Shown: positions 25,349 through 35,318, counted from the first letter of the stretch. The stretch is 64,000 nt of DNA from Halococcus saccharolyticus DSM 5350 (GCF_000336915.1 NZ_AOMD01000021.1:62001-126000); one strand, 5' to 3'. Translations and numbers: made by a program. The notes: a model not told the origin generated them from the letters alone.

Positions 25349-27304
25349 TCAGTCGGTTCCTGCACTGTCGGGGGTCTGCTGGGCGACCCGCTCGCTTGCG
25401 CGCGCGACGAACTCCTCAGGGAGGTCGCCGATCTCGCCGGCTTGGACCCGCCAGAGGTTGGCGTACAGCCCGTCTTCCCCGATGAGCTCCTCGTGGGTGC
25501 CGCGCTCGGCGATTCGGCCGTCGTCGAGAACGAGGACCCGATCGGCGTCGCGCACCGTCGAGAGCCGGTGGGCGATGGCGAACGTCGTCCGGTCGGCGGC
25601 GAGGTCGTCGATCGAGCGCTGGATCAGGAGTTCGGTCTCGGTGTCGACCGCCGAGGTCGCCTCGTCGAAGATCAGGATGGCGGGATCCTGGAGGATGGTC
25701 CGCGCGATCGCGACGCGCTGGCGCTGGCCGCCGGAGAGTTTGACGCCGCGCTCGCCGATGTCGGTGTCGTACCCCTCGGGGAGATTGGCGATGAACTCGT
25801 GGGCCTCAGCGCGCTTTGCGGCCTCGATCACCGCCGCGTCGTCGGCGTCGAACTTCCCATACCGAATGTTCTCCCGCACTGTGCCGTCGAACAGGAAGTT
25901 CTCCTGGCCGACGTAGCCGATCGCTCCGCGGAGGCTTTCGAGCGTGAGGTCCCGGACGTCGTGGCCGTCGACGCGAATCGCGCCCTCGTCAACGTCGTAC
26001 AGCCGGAGGAGTAGTTTGAGAACCGTTGTCTTGCCCGCGCCGGTCGGACCGACGAGGCCGACGGTGTCGCCAGGCTCGGCGGTGAAATCGATGTCGTGGA
26101 GGACGCGCTCCTCGCCGTAGCCGAAGGAGACATCGTCGTACTCCACCCGTCCCGCGACGGTATCGAGCGCAGTCGCGTCGGGTGCGTTCTCGATCGAAAC
26201 GGGAATGGACATCAGTCCGAGGATACGCTTGGTGGAGGCTTTGGCGTCCTCGTAGCGGTCGACGATGGTCCCCATCTGTGAGAGGGGTTCGACGAGGCGC
26301 TGGGTCAGGAGGAGAAAGATGACGAGATCGCCCGTAGAGAGGGTCCCTGTGAGAGGACCGGGAGCCGTACCGGTGATGACCCAGAGACCGCCGACGACGA
26401 AGGTGAGAACGAACGAGATCGAGATCAGCGCCTCCAGTCCGGGCCGGTAGACGAAGTTGAGCCGGAGCGCGAGCCAGTCGAGCCGGAAGTAGTTGTACGA
26501 ATGCTCGCGCACGCGCTCGTCCTCGTAACCCTCGGTGTTCGAGGATTTGATGACTTCGATCCCGCCGAGGTTGTTTTCGAGGCGGCTATTGAGGTCGCCG
26601 ACCGACGAGCGGACGTCGGCGTAGCGTTCCTCCGCGACCCGCATGAACCAGTAGGTGAACGCCCCGGCCACCGGGATCACGGCGAGCGTGACCGCCGCGA
26701 GCTGGGGGTTGATCGCGGTCAGGATCGCGGCCGTTCCCAGAATGAGCACCCCGAGCTGGATCGCCTCGCCCATCATCGAATCGAGGAACTGCTCCAATCG
26801 ATTGGTGTCGTTCGAGAGAATGCTCATGAGCTCGCCGGTCTGCATCTCGTTGAAAAACTCCATGTCGAGGCGCTGCATCCGCTGGTAGCTCGCGGTCCGG
26901 ACCTCGTGTTTGACTCGGTGGGAGAAGAGGTTGAGCGTGGACTGGCGGACGAAGTTCAGTACGGCGGCCCCGACCATCGCGACCGCCATCACGACGACTG
27001 CGAACCAGAACTGCGCCGCCGTGGTTTCGGGCAGCCACGCCGTCGGAACGTACGGCAGCGTGAACGCTTTGGTGTTCTCGAAGAGCGAATCGATCGCGAC
27101 CCCGAGTAGCACTGGTGGGATCAGCGAGAGAAAGCGTGCGAGGGTGCTCGACAGCACTCCAATGGCGAACCACCGGCGGCTCCCCTGTCCGAACTCGACG
27201 AACAGTCGGAGCAGCGGGTGCTCGATCGATTCGCGTCGCTGCTCGATGTACTCGGCGTCGAGGGCGCGATCCGAACTCACGGGTGGTTCTCTGCGGTTGG
27301 CCAC
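25349..27304 (-). CDS. ABC transporter, fused membrane and ATPase domains (MsbA-like exporter)
   Basis: A 651-residue half-transporter. Residues ~50-350 form a six-helix exporter domain (FFNEMQTGELMSILSND is the coupling region), and the ATPase follows with Walker A GPTGAGKTT, signature LSGGQRQRVAIAR, Walker B ILIFDEATSAVD and switch His in AIAHRLS. It would act as a homodimer; no partner is adjacent. Substrates of this family range from lipids to drugs and peptides; none can be named here. The 3' end converges with the TRAP permease gene, with a 37 base gap. Confidence 0.92.
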   Translation of the reverse strand: MANRREPPVSSDRALDAEYIEQRRESIEHPLLRLFVEFGQGSRRWFAIGVLSSTLARFLSLIPPVLLGVAIDSLFENTKAFTLPYVPTAWLPETTAAQFWFAVVVMAVAMVGAAVLNFVRQSTLNLFSHRVKHEVRTASYQRMQRLDMEFFNEMQTGELMSILSNDTNRLEQFLDSMMGEAIQLGVLILGTAAILTAINPQLAAVTLAVIPVAGAFTYWFMRVAEERYADVRSSVGDLNSRLENNLGGIEVIKSSNTEGYEDERVREHSYNYFRLDWLALRLNFVYRPGLEALISISFVLTFVVGGLWVITGTAPGPLTGTLSTGDLVIFLLLTQRLVEPLSQMGTIVDRYEDAKASTKRILGLMSIPVSIENAPDATALDTVAGRVEYDDVSFGYGEERVLHDIDFTAEPGDTVGLVGPTGAGKTTVLKLLLRLYDVDEGAIRVDGHDVRDLTLESLRGAIGYVGQENFLFDGTVRENIRYGKFDADDAAVIEAAKRAEAHEFIANLPEGYDTDIGERGVKLSGGQRQRVAIARTILQDPAILIFDEATSAVDTETELLIQRSIDDLAADRTTFAIAHRLSTVRDADRVLVLDDGRIAERGTHEELIGEDGLYANLWRVQAGEIGDLPEEFVARASERVAQQTPDSAGTD

Positions 27305-27415
27305 TGCCGGTAAAACCGATTGGGGAAACCCGCATGTCTAGCCGATACTTTCGGCTTGTCTCACTACCTCACACCACTCGCGCGACGCGAACCTGGACAC
27401 GAGTAGGGGTCGTCG

Positions 27416-27910
27416 TCAAGAGCGGGATTCGTCGGTGTCGACCGCGAACGGGCTCTCGCTTGCAGTCCACTTCCACCCTGGAAGGCGGGTCTGGAACCCC
27501 GCCGCGAGCGCAGCATCGAGATCGTCGAGCCCTGCTGTACCCTCGGTATGCGTCGTGACGTCGGCATAGTGGAAGGTTGCCTCACCGAGCAGCCGGAGCG
27601 GTTGGTTGCCGGCGATGGTCCCTGCGAGTTCGCGGCCCAACAGCTCGTCGACGACGAAGCCCGGATAGTCGCCCTCGACGTCGAGATCGCGGAGCAGCCG
27701 GGAGAGCGCCGCCACGTTCACCGCGAGATCACCGTCGGCGAACACTGCGTCGACCTCCGCACGGTACGTCTCCGGCGAGACACTGCCGACCTCGGTATCG
27801 AAGGCGGCAGCGAGGTCGGTCCGGACGTCGTTGAGCAGCGGAACCACGGTCGGGACGCGCTCTTTGATCCACTCGCGTTCGTCGGCGACGGCAGCCGGGG
27901 TGAGTCGCAT
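27416..27910 (-). CDS. Conserved haloarchaeal protein of unknown function, 164 aa
   Basis: A soluble, acidic 164-residue protein (from MRLTPAAVADEREWI). The sequence is helical in character with no membrane segment or cysteine pair. GFQTRLPGWKW near the C-terminus is the most distinctive stretch. The open frame extends 25 codons further up (27985), but an AATAAAA stretch at ~27950 would then lie inside the gene, so 27910 is preferred. Not assigned to a family. It is divergent from aCPSF1. Confidence 0.65.
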   Translation of the reverse strand: MRLTPAAVADEREWIKERVPTVVPLLNDVRTDLAAAFDTEVGSVSPETYRAEVDAVFADGDLAVNVAALSRLLRDLDVEGDYPGFVVDELLGRELAGTIAGNQPLRLLGEATFHYADVTTHTEGTAGLDDLDAALAAGFQTRLPGWKWTASESPFAVDTDESRS

Positions 27911-28224
27911 ACGGTCGAACGGACTGGCGGCGGGGTACGCTTTGCGAAAGGTTTTATTACCGTCAACGGATAGGAGCAGATACACGCGGGTTCTCCGGGC
28001 TCTCAGCAGTCCATCGTCACGAGTCCGGACCCCACGGGCCCGTCGTGCGGGCCGAACGACCTCCAGAGAGTATTGTATGCCACAGTCCGTGCCTCTCGCG
28101 AACGGTTCCCGTCCACCGAACGGACCGACCCACGCCGCCGCTCAGGAGCAGGTCCGATCGAGAGCCGGGCGCGACGACGGACCGGCATACGCGTGGTCTC
28201 TCAGCACATGACCCGAATCTTACT

Positions 28225-30132
28225 ATGAGTACGGTTGACAAGCAGCTCGACGAGCTACAGGCAACGATAGTCGACGAACTCCCGAACGACATCTCGGTGT
28301 CGGACGTGACCTACGAAGGGCCGGAGCTCGTGATCTACACGCGCGACCCGAAGAAGTTCGCGCGCAACGGCGACCTGATCCGGAATCTCGCTGGCCAACT
28401 TCGCAAGCGGATCACCGTGCGTCCGGTCCCCGACGCGCTCACCGATCCGGCGACCGCGCGCGAGAAAGTCCTGAACGTGATTCCCGAGAAGGCCGACGTC
28501 TCGGATCTCGACTTCCACGCCGACACCGGCGAGGTCGTGATCGAGGCCGCCAAACCGGGGATGGTGATCGGTCGCCACGGCTCCACACTCCGAGAAATCA
28601 CCCAGGAAGTCGGCTGGACGCCCGAAGTCGTCAGGACGCCGCCGATCGAGTCCTCCACGGTGTCGAACGTCCGGAGCTTCCTCAAGCAGGAACGCGAGGA
28701 GCGCCGGGACATTCTGGAACGCGTCGGTCGGCAGATCCACCGCGAGGAGATGGCCGACGACGAGTGGGTCCGGATCTCCACCCTCGGCTGCTGTCGGGAG
28801 GTCGGCCGCGCGAGCTTCATCCTCTCGACGCCCGAGACGAGGATCCTGATCGACTGCGGCGACAAACCGGGTTCCGACGACGCACCGTACCTCCAGGTTC
28901 CCGAAGCGAACCCGCTGAACTCGCTCGACGCCGTCGTCCTGACCCACGCTCACCTCGATCACTCCGCACTGATCCCGCTCCTGTTCAAGTACGGCTACGA
29001 CGGGCCGATCTACACCACCGAGCCGACCCGCGATCTGATGGGGCTCCTCCAGCTCGACTACCTCGACGTCGCGGCGAAGGAGGGCCGCAGCCCCCCCTAC
29101 GACAGCGCGATGGTCCGGGAGGCGGTCAAACACGCCATCCCGATCGAGTACGGCGACGTCACCGATATCGCACCCGACGTAAAACTCACGCTCCACAACG
29201 CCGGCCACATTCTCGGCTCGTCGGTCGCGCACTTCCACATCGGCGACGGGTTCTACAACGTCGCGTTCTCGGGCGACATCCACTACGACGACACGCGCCT
29301 CTTCAACGGCGCGGTCAACGACTTCCCGCGGGTCGAGACGCTCGTAATGGAGTCCACATATGGAGGACGGAACGACTACCAGACCGATCAGGCCGACTCC
29401 GAGGAGAAGCTGATCGAGGTCATCAACGAGACCGCTGACCGCGGCGGGAAGGTCCTGATCCCGGCATTTGCGGTGGGTCGGTCCCAGGAGATCATGCTCG
29501 TCCTCGAAGAGGCGATGCGCTCGGGGAAGATCCCCGAAATGCCCGTCCACCTCGACGGGATGATCTGGGAGGCGACCGCGATCCACACCACCTATCCCGA
29601 GTACCTCCGGGACGATCTCCGAGATCGCATCTTCCACGACGACGAGAACCCCTTCCTCGCGCCGCAGTTCAACCACATCGACGAGGGCGACGACGAGCGC
29701 GAGGAGGTCGCCGCGGGCGACCCCGCGATCATCCTCTCGACCTCGGGGATGGTCACCGGCGGCCCGATCATGTCGTGGCTCGATCATCTCGGGGCCGACA
29801 CCGACACCACGATGGTCTTCGTCGGCTACCAGGCCCAGGGCACCCTCGGCCGGCGGATTCAGAACGGCTGGGACGAGATCCCGCGCAACGGCCGCGGCCG
29901 CTCGAACACCCTCAATCTCGAGTTCGACGTCGAGACCGTCGACGGGTTCTCGGGCCACGCCGATCGCCAGGGCTTAGAGAACTTCGTGAAGACGATGAAT
30001 CCCAGACCTGAAAAAGTGCTCTGCGTCCACGGCGACGAATCGAGCGTCCAGGATCTCTCCTCTGCGCTGTATCACAACTACAACATGCGGACGTTCGCGC
30101 CGAAGAACCTGGAGACGTTCCGATTCAAATGA
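28225..30132 (+). CDS. aCPSF1/FttA: beta-CASP ribonuclease and transcription termination factor
   Basis: A 635-residue archaeal CPSF homologue. Two N-terminal KH-like RNA-binding domains (residues ~1-145, with PGMVIGRHGSTLREI) precede a metallo-beta-lactamase domain containing the HAHLDH zinc motif. The beta-CASP domain lies in between, and the C-terminus has SGHADR and CVHGDE. This protein cleaves RNA 3' of U-rich sites and terminates archaeal transcription. The ATG at 28225 matches the family N-terminus MSTVDKQLDELQ. The gene is followed by four tandem hairpins. Confidence 0.95.
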   Translation: MSTVDKQLDELQATIVDELPNDISVSDVTYEGPELVIYTRDPKKFARNGDLIRNLAGQLRKRITVRPVPDALTDPATAREKVLNVIPEKADVSDLDFHADTGEVVIEAAKPGMVIGRHGSTLREITQEVGWTPEVVRTPPIESSTVSNVRSFLKQEREERRDILERVGRQIHREEMADDEWVRISTLGCCREVGRASFILSTPETRILIDCGDKPGSDDAPYLQVPEANPLNSLDAVVLTHAHLDHSALIPLLFKYGYDGPIYTTEPTRDLMGLLQLDYLDVAAKEGRSPPYDSAMVREAVKHAIPIEYGDVTDIAPDVKLTLHNAGHILGSSVAHFHIGDGFYNVAFSGDIHYDDTRLFNGAVNDFPRVETLVMESTYGGRNDYQTDQADSEEKLIEVINETADRGGKVLIPAFAVGRSQEIMLVLEEAMRSGKIPEMPVHLDGMIWEATAIHTTYPEYLRDDLRDRIFHDDENPFLAPQFNHIDEGDDEREEVAAGDPAIILSTSGMVTGGPIMSWLDHLGADTDTTMVFVGYQAQGTLGRRIQNGWDEIPRNGRGRSNTLNLEFDVETVDGFSGHADRQGLENFVKTMNPRPEKVLCVHGDESSVQDLSSALYHNYNMRTFAPKNLETFRFK

Positions 30133-30140
30133 AAGCCCTC

Positions 30141-30171
30141 GGCGCGCCTTGGTGGCGCGCCTCGCCCTTTT
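30141..30171 (+). terminator. GC-rich hairpin with T-run downstream of aCPSF1
   Basis: The palindrome GGCGCGCC occurs at 30141-30148 and 30154-30161, so the two copies pair into an 8-bp stem with a TTGGT loop. CCTTTTC follows within ten bases. It starts nine bases after the stop codon. Archaeal termination depends mainly on the T-rich tract, so the hairpin could also protect or block the 3' end. Confidence 0.5.
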
Positions 30172-30180
30172 CATGTCCAC

Positions 30181-30284
30181 CGGGAGAGCAAAGCTCTCCC
30201 GAGCCCTGCCTCACTTCGTTCGGCAGGACACCAGGCAGCCTCCGCAACGCATTGCGCGCGCCGGGCGCGTAGCCCGGCACGCGC
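30181..30284 (+). repeat. Three further tandem hairpins, aCPSF1 3' region
   Basis: Hairpin 2: CGGGAGAGC (30181-30189), AAA loop, GCTCTCCCG (30193-30201), a perfect 9-bp stem. Hairpin 3: CCTGCC (30205-30210) pairs with GGCAGG (30222-30227). Hairpin 4: a 12-bp stem with one C/A mismatch between 30254-30266 and 30272-30284. The rest of the gap up to 30469 is GC-rich and holds no convincing gene. The short phrase CTCGCCCTT recurs after hairpins 1 and 4. Confidence 0.65.
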
Positions 30285-30469
30285 TGAGGCCTCGCCCTTC
30301 CCCATGTTCGCGCGCCCGGCGCTGTCGCGCTCGGACGCGCTCACGGCCACCGCTCCGCACCGCTACCGTAACCACTCCGGAACCACTCCGCAACCCCCTT
30401 CGCAGACCGCCCCGGCAGCCGGATCGAGCAGGGAGGAAACCTTTACCCCACCCCGCGTGAGGTGAGGAC

Positions 30470-31138
30470 ATGTCCGAACTCGTTGCCGACGACATCACCG
30501 ACTTTGCATGCGCGGTCGGTCCTCAGCCCGACGAAGTTCTGACCGAGATGGACGAATACGGCGAGGAGATCGGCTTTCCGACTGTCGGCCCCGCGGTCGG
30601 CGGCTGGCTCGCCACGCTCGCGCGCCTCGTCGATGCGGAACGCGTCTTCGAGTTCGGCTCCGGGTTCGGCTATTCTGCGTACTGGTTCGCCCGGGCGCTT
30701 CCGCCAACGGGTGAAGTCGTCCTCACGGAGATCGACGCCGACGAACTCGATCGGGCGCGCGAGTACTTCGATCGCGGCGACCTCACGGACCGGGCGTCCT
30801 TCGAACACGGCGACGCGATCGATTTCGCGCGGGACTACGAGGGGCCGTTCGATGTCGTCTTGATCGACAACGAGAAAGATCGGTACGAAGAGGCGTTCGA
30901 CGCCATCCGCGAAAAGGTCGCGCCGGGCGGCGTCGTGATCGCCGACAACGCGATGACGAGCACCTCCGTCGACTTCGAGACAGTGCTCGAACTCGTCGAG
31001 GGCGAGACGGTCGCGGACGCGAACGAATCGACCCGTGGCGTCGCGGCGTATCTCGCACGGGTCCGCGCCGATCCCGACTTCGAGACCGCCGCGATCCCGC
31101 TCGGCGAGGGGATCACCGTGAGTCACCGCACCGAGTGA
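30470..31138 (+). CDS. SAM-dependent O-methyltransferase (CCoAOMT-like)
   Basis: A 222-residue class I methyltransferase of the caffeoyl-CoA/catechol O-methyltransferase group. The SAM site is VFEFGSGFGYSAYWFA, followed by an acidic EIDADELDRA and DVVLIDNEKDRYEEAFDAI, and GGVVIADNAM, where Asp and Asn serve as metal ligands in the family. The substrate is not known; in archaea these enzymes occur in many contexts. The start ATG follows a GTGAGGTGAGGAC purine-rich run ~5-15 bases upstream that may act as a ribosome-binding site. Confidence 0.85.
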   Translation: MSELVADDITDFACAVGPQPDEVLTEMDEYGEEIGFPTVGPAVGGWLATLARLVDAERVFEFGSGFGYSAYWFARALPPTGEVVLTEIDADELDRAREYFDRGDLTDRASFEHGDAIDFARDYEGPFDVVLIDNEKDRYEEAFDAIREKVAPGGVVIADNAMTSTSVDFETVLELVEGETVADANESTRGVAAYLARVRADPDFETAAIPLGEGITVSHRTE

Positions 31139-31241
31139 CACCGGAACCACCGCGACGAGACACCGGACTGCCGACGAGACGAGAGTGAGCGATCGGCACT
31201 CGGTGGGAAGAATCATTACGGACCGGCCATTGTGAGGTTGT

Positions 31242-32897
31242 ATGCCACGAGGCACTCCCCAGACCCTGCGCCCGTTCCGCTGGCGTGCGGAGCGGATGTA
31301 CCCCGATACCGAGATCGTCTCGCGCACCGCCGACGGGATCGAACGGTACGATTATTCGGAATACGGTGATCGCGTTGCTCGCCTCGCAAACGCACTTGAC
31401 ACCGCCGGCATCGGCGACGAGGCTCGCGTCGGCACGTTCTGCTGGAACCACCACCGCCACTTCGAGACGTATTTCGGCGTTCCCGACTCGGGCCGCCAGC
31501 TCCACACCATCAACCCCCTTCTACCCGACGAGCACATCCAGTACATCGTCGAGAACGCGACCGACGAACTCCTGTTCGTCGACCCTTCGCTCGCCGAGAA
31601 GCTCGCCGGCGCGTACGACGCCGACGCGTTCGGCAGCGTCGAGCAGTTCGTCGTGATGGCCGACAGCGTACCGGAGATCGACCTCGATCCCGTCACGGAT
31701 TACGAGTCGTTCATCGCGGAGCAGGAGCCCGAGTACGACTGGCCCGCACTCCCCGAGGACCGCGAGGCCGGGATGTGCTACACTTCCGGCACCACCGGGC
31801 GGCCGAAGGGCGTCGAGTACTCCCAACGGATGCTCTGGTCGCACACGATGGCGACGGTAACGCCACAGGGCCTCGGCATCGAGGACACGGACGTCGTGAT
31901 GCCGGTCGTGCCGATGTTCCACGTCAACGCGTGGGGGATGCCCTTCTCGACGACGGCCGCTGGCGCGAAACACGTCTACCCTGGACCCTCGCCCGATCCG
32001 GCCGACATCGCGCACCTCATCGAGGAAGAGGGCGTCACCATCACCGCGGGCGTTCCGACTGTCTGGCTCGGGCTACTCGAATACCTCGAGGAGAACGACG
32101 TCGACCTCTCCTCCCTCGAAGAGATCGTCATCGGCGGGAGCGCCGCTCCAGAGGCGGTCATCCGGCAGTTCGACGAACTGGGCGTGGATGTCCTCCACGC
32201 ATGGGGGATGACTGAGATGAGCCCGATCGGCTCGGTCGCGCGGCTCAAACCGGGGATGGACGAGTGGGACGCTGCCGATCGGCACGCGAAACGCGGCAAA
32301 CAGGGGTTGATGGTGCCAGGCCTCGAGTTCAAGATCATCGACGAGGACGGCAAGGAGGTCGAGTGGGACGGCGAGGAGTTCGGCGAGCTCTGGGTCCGCG
32401 GCCCGTGGGTCACCACCGAGTACTTCGAGCGCCCCGAGGCCAACGAGGAGGACTTCGAGGACGGCTGGCTCAAGACCGGCGACGTGGTCTCGGTCGACGC
32501 CGATGGGTACATCCAGATCGTCGACCGCGCGAAGGACGTCATCAAGTCGGGCGGCGAGTGGATTTCGAGCGTCGAACTCGAAAACGCGCTGATGGCCCAC
32601 GACGACGTCGCCGAAGCCACCGTCGTAGGTGTGCCCCACGAGCGCTGGCAGGAGCGCCCGGTCGCGTTCGTCGTGCCTGGCGGTGATGTCGATCAGGATG
32701 TCCTGTCCGACGAACTCCTCGAAATGATCGCCGAGGACTACCCGAAGTGGTGGGTTCCCGACGACGTCGAGTACATCGACGAGGTGCCCAAAACCGCCAC
32801 CGGGAAGTTCTCGAAGAAGGACCTCCGCGAGGAGTACGCCGACGCCTCGCTGGTCGAGGGTGAGGCACCCGCCGAGGCCGCTCCCGAGGACGAGTAG
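31242..32897 (+). CDS. Long-chain acyl-CoA synthetase (AMP-forming)
   Basis: A 551-residue member of the ANL (acyl/aryl-CoA ligase, NRPS adenylation, luciferase) superfamily. The ATP-binding motif is YTSGTTGRPKGVEYSQ (~residue 178), with HAWGMTEMSPIG as the A5 motif and GWLKTGDVVSVDADGYIQIV the A7 hinge region. The catalytic Lys is in TATGKFSKKDLRE near the C-terminus. It activates fatty acids as CoA thioesters for oxidation or modification. The acyl-CoA dehydrogenase gene follows ~100 bases downstream on the same strand, which suggests joint fatty acid catabolism. Confidence 0.92.
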   Translation: MPRGTPQTLRPFRWRAERMYPDTEIVSRTADGIERYDYSEYGDRVARLANALDTAGIGDEARVGTFCWNHHRHFETYFGVPDSGRQLHTINPLLPDEHIQYIVENATDELLFVDPSLAEKLAGAYDADAFGSVEQFVVMADSVPEIDLDPVTDYESFIAEQEPEYDWPALPEDREAGMCYTSGTTGRPKGVEYSQRMLWSHTMATVTPQGLGIEDTDVVMPVVPMFHVNAWGMPFSTTAAGAKHVYPGPSPDPADIAHLIEEEGVTITAGVPTVWLGLLEYLEENDVDLSSLEEIVIGGSAAPEAVIRQFDELGVDVLHAWGMTEMSPIGSVARLKPGMDEWDAADRHAKRGKQGLMVPGLEFKIIDEDGKEVEWDGEEFGELWVRGPWVTTEYFERPEANEEDFEDGWLKTGDVVSVDADGYIQIVDRAKDVIKSGGEWISSVELENALMAHDDVAEATVVGVPHERWQERPVAFVVPGGDVDQDVLSDELLEMIAEDYPKWWVPDDVEYIDEVPKTATGKFSKKDLREEYADASLVEGEAPAEAAPEDE

Positions 32898-32995
32898 TCG
32901 ACGCCGTAGCGGCGGAGCGACAGCCGCCGAACAACCCTCGACACACGGTTTCCGGTTTACGCGACCTATTTGGGCGTCGCGCTCCCATCGAGGAT

Positions 32996-34141
32996 ATGGA
33001 GCTACTCGACGAGTCGATCGTCCCCGAGCACGCCCGCGAGGTCAAAGCCGAAGCCCGCGCGTTCGCCGACGAGCATATCGCGCCCAACGCCGAGGAGTAC
33101 TTCCGAACCGGCGAGTACCCGTGGGAGATCCTCGAAGCCGGCCAGGACGCCGGTCTCGTTGCCCAAGACATCGATGAGGAGCTCGGCGGACGCGGTCTCG
33201 GATTGGAGGCAATGCTCGCGATCGCCGAGGAGTTCTACCGCGCGGATGCCGGGATCGCACTCACCCTCCAGCTCGCGAGTTTCGGAGCCGAGATCGTCGA
33301 GAAGTACGGCAACGACGACCAGCACGAGGAGTACCTCCGGCCCGTGGCGGAGTGCGATCAGATTACTGGCCTCGCGGTTTCGGAACCCCAGACCGGCAGC
33401 GACCTCGCCGGGATGACCACGAGTGCCGAGAAGGACGGCGACGAATGGGTGCTGAACGGCGAGAAGTACTGGGTCGGTAACGCGGTCGAGGCCGAGTGGC
33501 TCACCGTCTACGTCAAAACAGGGGATGCCGACGATCGCTACTCGAACTACTCGATGTTCATCGTGCCGACCGACGCGCCCGGCTACGACGCCGAACACAT
33601 CCCCGAGAAGATGGGCTTTCGCGCCTCCAAGCAGGGCCACATCGAGTTCGACGATTGCCGGATCCCCGAGGCAAACCTCGTCGGCAACGAAGGCACCGGC
33701 TTCTACATGCTCGCGGACTTCTTCAACCACGGCCGGGTCGTCGTCGGCGGCCACGGGCTGGGTCTCGCTGCGGCGGCCATCGAGGAGGCGTGGGACTTCG
33801 TCCACGACCGCGCGGCGTTCGGCCGGGACGTGAGCGAGTTCCAGGCCGTCCAGCATGACCTCTCGGACATGCTCATCGAGTTCGAGCGCGCCCGCGCGCT
33901 CAACTGGCGCGCCGCCGGGAAGGTCGCCGACCAGGACAACGCGGGCTACTGGGCCGCACTCGCCAAGGCGAACTCCACCGAGGCCGCCGTCGAGTGCGCA
34001 GAACGCGGGATGCAGCTCCACGGCGGTCGGTCGGTGCTGTCCGAAAACCGGATCGCCCGTGTCTATCGCGATTGCCGGATTCCGGTGATCTACGAGGGCG
34101 CGAACGCGATCCAGCGCAACCTGATCTACCGCCAGCGCTGA
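32996..34141 (+). CDS. Acyl-CoA dehydrogenase
   Basis: A 381-residue FAD-dependent dehydrogenase that introduces the alpha-beta double bond into acyl-CoA. Signature 1 region is ITGLAVSEPQTGSDLAGM (~residue 122), signature 2 is MQLHGGRSVLSENRIARVYR, and YEGANAIQRNLI is the C-terminal block that carries the catalytic Glu in many family members. Electrons normally pass to electron transfer flavoprotein, whose genes are not in this window. It follows the acyl-CoA synthetase gene. Confidence 0.93.
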   Translation: MELLDESIVPEHAREVKAEARAFADEHIAPNAEEYFRTGEYPWEILEAGQDAGLVAQDIDEELGGRGLGLEAMLAIAEEFYRADAGIALTLQLASFGAEIVEKYGNDDQHEEYLRPVAECDQITGLAVSEPQTGSDLAGMTTSAEKDGDEWVLNGEKYWVGNAVEAEWLTVYVKTGDADDRYSNYSMFIVPTDAPGYDAEHIPEKMGFRASKQGHIEFDDCRIPEANLVGNEGTGFYMLADFFNHGRVVVGGHGLGLAAAAIEEAWDFVHDRAAFGRDVSEFQAVQHDLSDMLIEFERARALNWRAAGKVADQDNAGYWAALAKANSTEAAVECAERGMQLHGGRSVLSENRIARVYRDCRIPVIYEGANAIQRNLIYRQR

Positions 34142-34255
34142 CTGCTGCCCCGCCGAGCCGCTGCTCCGCCGTCCCGCGAGCTGGTGTCAGCTATCGAGAA
34201 CTCGGTTCGTCGTTCGGTAGATTTGTCCGTGTGTGACGCCTCTTGCCGTATATCG

Positions 34256-34900
34256 ATGCAACAGCAAAGCGATAGCGACAGCGAACACGCTGGTTCGACC
34301 GTCGACGGCCTCCGCGAACCGGTCGACGAACACCGCGATCCCGCATACGACATCGATCCGCTGTTCGTCAATCGGTGGTCGCCGCGGTCGATGACCGGTG
34401 ACACGCTGCCCGAGGACGATCTCCTCGCGCTGTTCGAGGCCGCCCGCTGGGCTCCGTCGTCGTACAACAACCAGCACTGGCGGTTCGTCTACGCGACGCC
34501 GGACGACGATGCATGGGACGACTTCGTCGATCTGCTCGCCGAAGGCAACCGCGAGTGGGCGACCGACGCCGCGGCGCTCGTCGTAATTCTCTCGAAGACC
34601 ACCTTCGATCACAACGACGAGCCTGCGCCCACCCACTCCTTCGACACCGGCGCAGCGACGGAGAACCTCGCGCTGGAGGGGGCACGCCGTGGCCTCGTCG
34701 TCCACGGGATGCAGGGATTCGACTACGACGCAGCCGCCGAGCTGTTCGATCTCACCGACGAGTACGCGGTCGAGGCGATGACCGCTATCGGCGAACGCGA
34801 CGAGGACGCGATCGCTCCTGGCGACGACGACGGTGAACACCCGAACCAGCGAAAGAACTTGGACGAAATCGTCTTCGCCGGCGAGTTCACGCCGAGCTGA
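34256..34900 (+). CDS. Nitroreductase-family flavoprotein
   Basis: A 214-residue FMN-dependent oxidoreductase. NRWSPRSMTGD is the FMN-phosphate site, LFEAARWAPSSYNNQHWRF is the hallmark ring-binding stretch, and GAATENLALEGARRGLVVHGMQGFD is the dimer/FMN part of the fold. The open frame extends upstream to 34184, but MQQQSDSDSEHAG gives a normal haloarchaeal acidic N-terminus. Physiological substrates of this family vary (quinones, nitro compounds, enones). Confidence 0.85.
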   Translation: MQQQSDSDSEHAGSTVDGLREPVDEHRDPAYDIDPLFVNRWSPRSMTGDTLPEDDLLALFEAARWAPSSYNNQHWRFVYATPDDDAWDDFVDLLAEGNREWATDAAALVVILSKTTFDHNDEPAPTHSFDTGAATENLALEGARRGLVVHGMQGFDYDAAAELFDLTDEYAVEAMTAIGERDEDAIAPGDDDGEHPNQRKNLDEIVFAGEFTPS

Positions 34901-35318
34901 ACCTTCGGCGCAGTGTACCGTCCTCCGAAATCTTGTTTTGACGGGACGAAAGGATCGATACCGACGAGAACGGAAGTCGTCGGTTGAACCGGCCGTCCGA
35001 ACAACTCTCACTGACCAATAGCAGGCCGTTTCCGAACTCCCGACCCCATTACTGTCCATCGCTGCCCACTGCCAGAACGTTCAAATACCAGTACTCAGTA
35101 CGCAGCGGACGTCGACCAAGAGAATGATTGGAGCCGATCACCACGACGGAACATCCGCTGACGCCACCCTCGATGGCGATACCGACACCGACGCCACCGA
35201 ATCGAGGACACAGCACGTTCTCCAGCGGGTGCTCGCCCGTATCGACGCGCCGATGATCGATTCCGCGTACCAGCTCTCACGGACCGGGACACGCCCACGC
35301 CCCGGGCGCGAGCGGTGG
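34901..35318. other. Intergenic stretch with a possible small acidic ORF
   Basis: About 420 bases. An ORF on the plus strand begins at ATG 35124 (MIGADHHDGTSADATLDGD), is rich in Asp/Thr and continues through QHVLQRVLARIDAPMIDSAY with G/C-ending codons, but to reach its stop at 35387 it must run into the Nramp-like gene on the other strand. TTCAAATACC ~35-40 bases upstream could be its TATA box. It may be a real short protein, a truncated gene or chance. Nothing else is recognisable. Confidence 0.3.

Noticed and set aside
28255-29958. Long minus-strand open frame of 567 codons
   Set aside because: It is antisense to aCPSF1 and has no recognisable domain.
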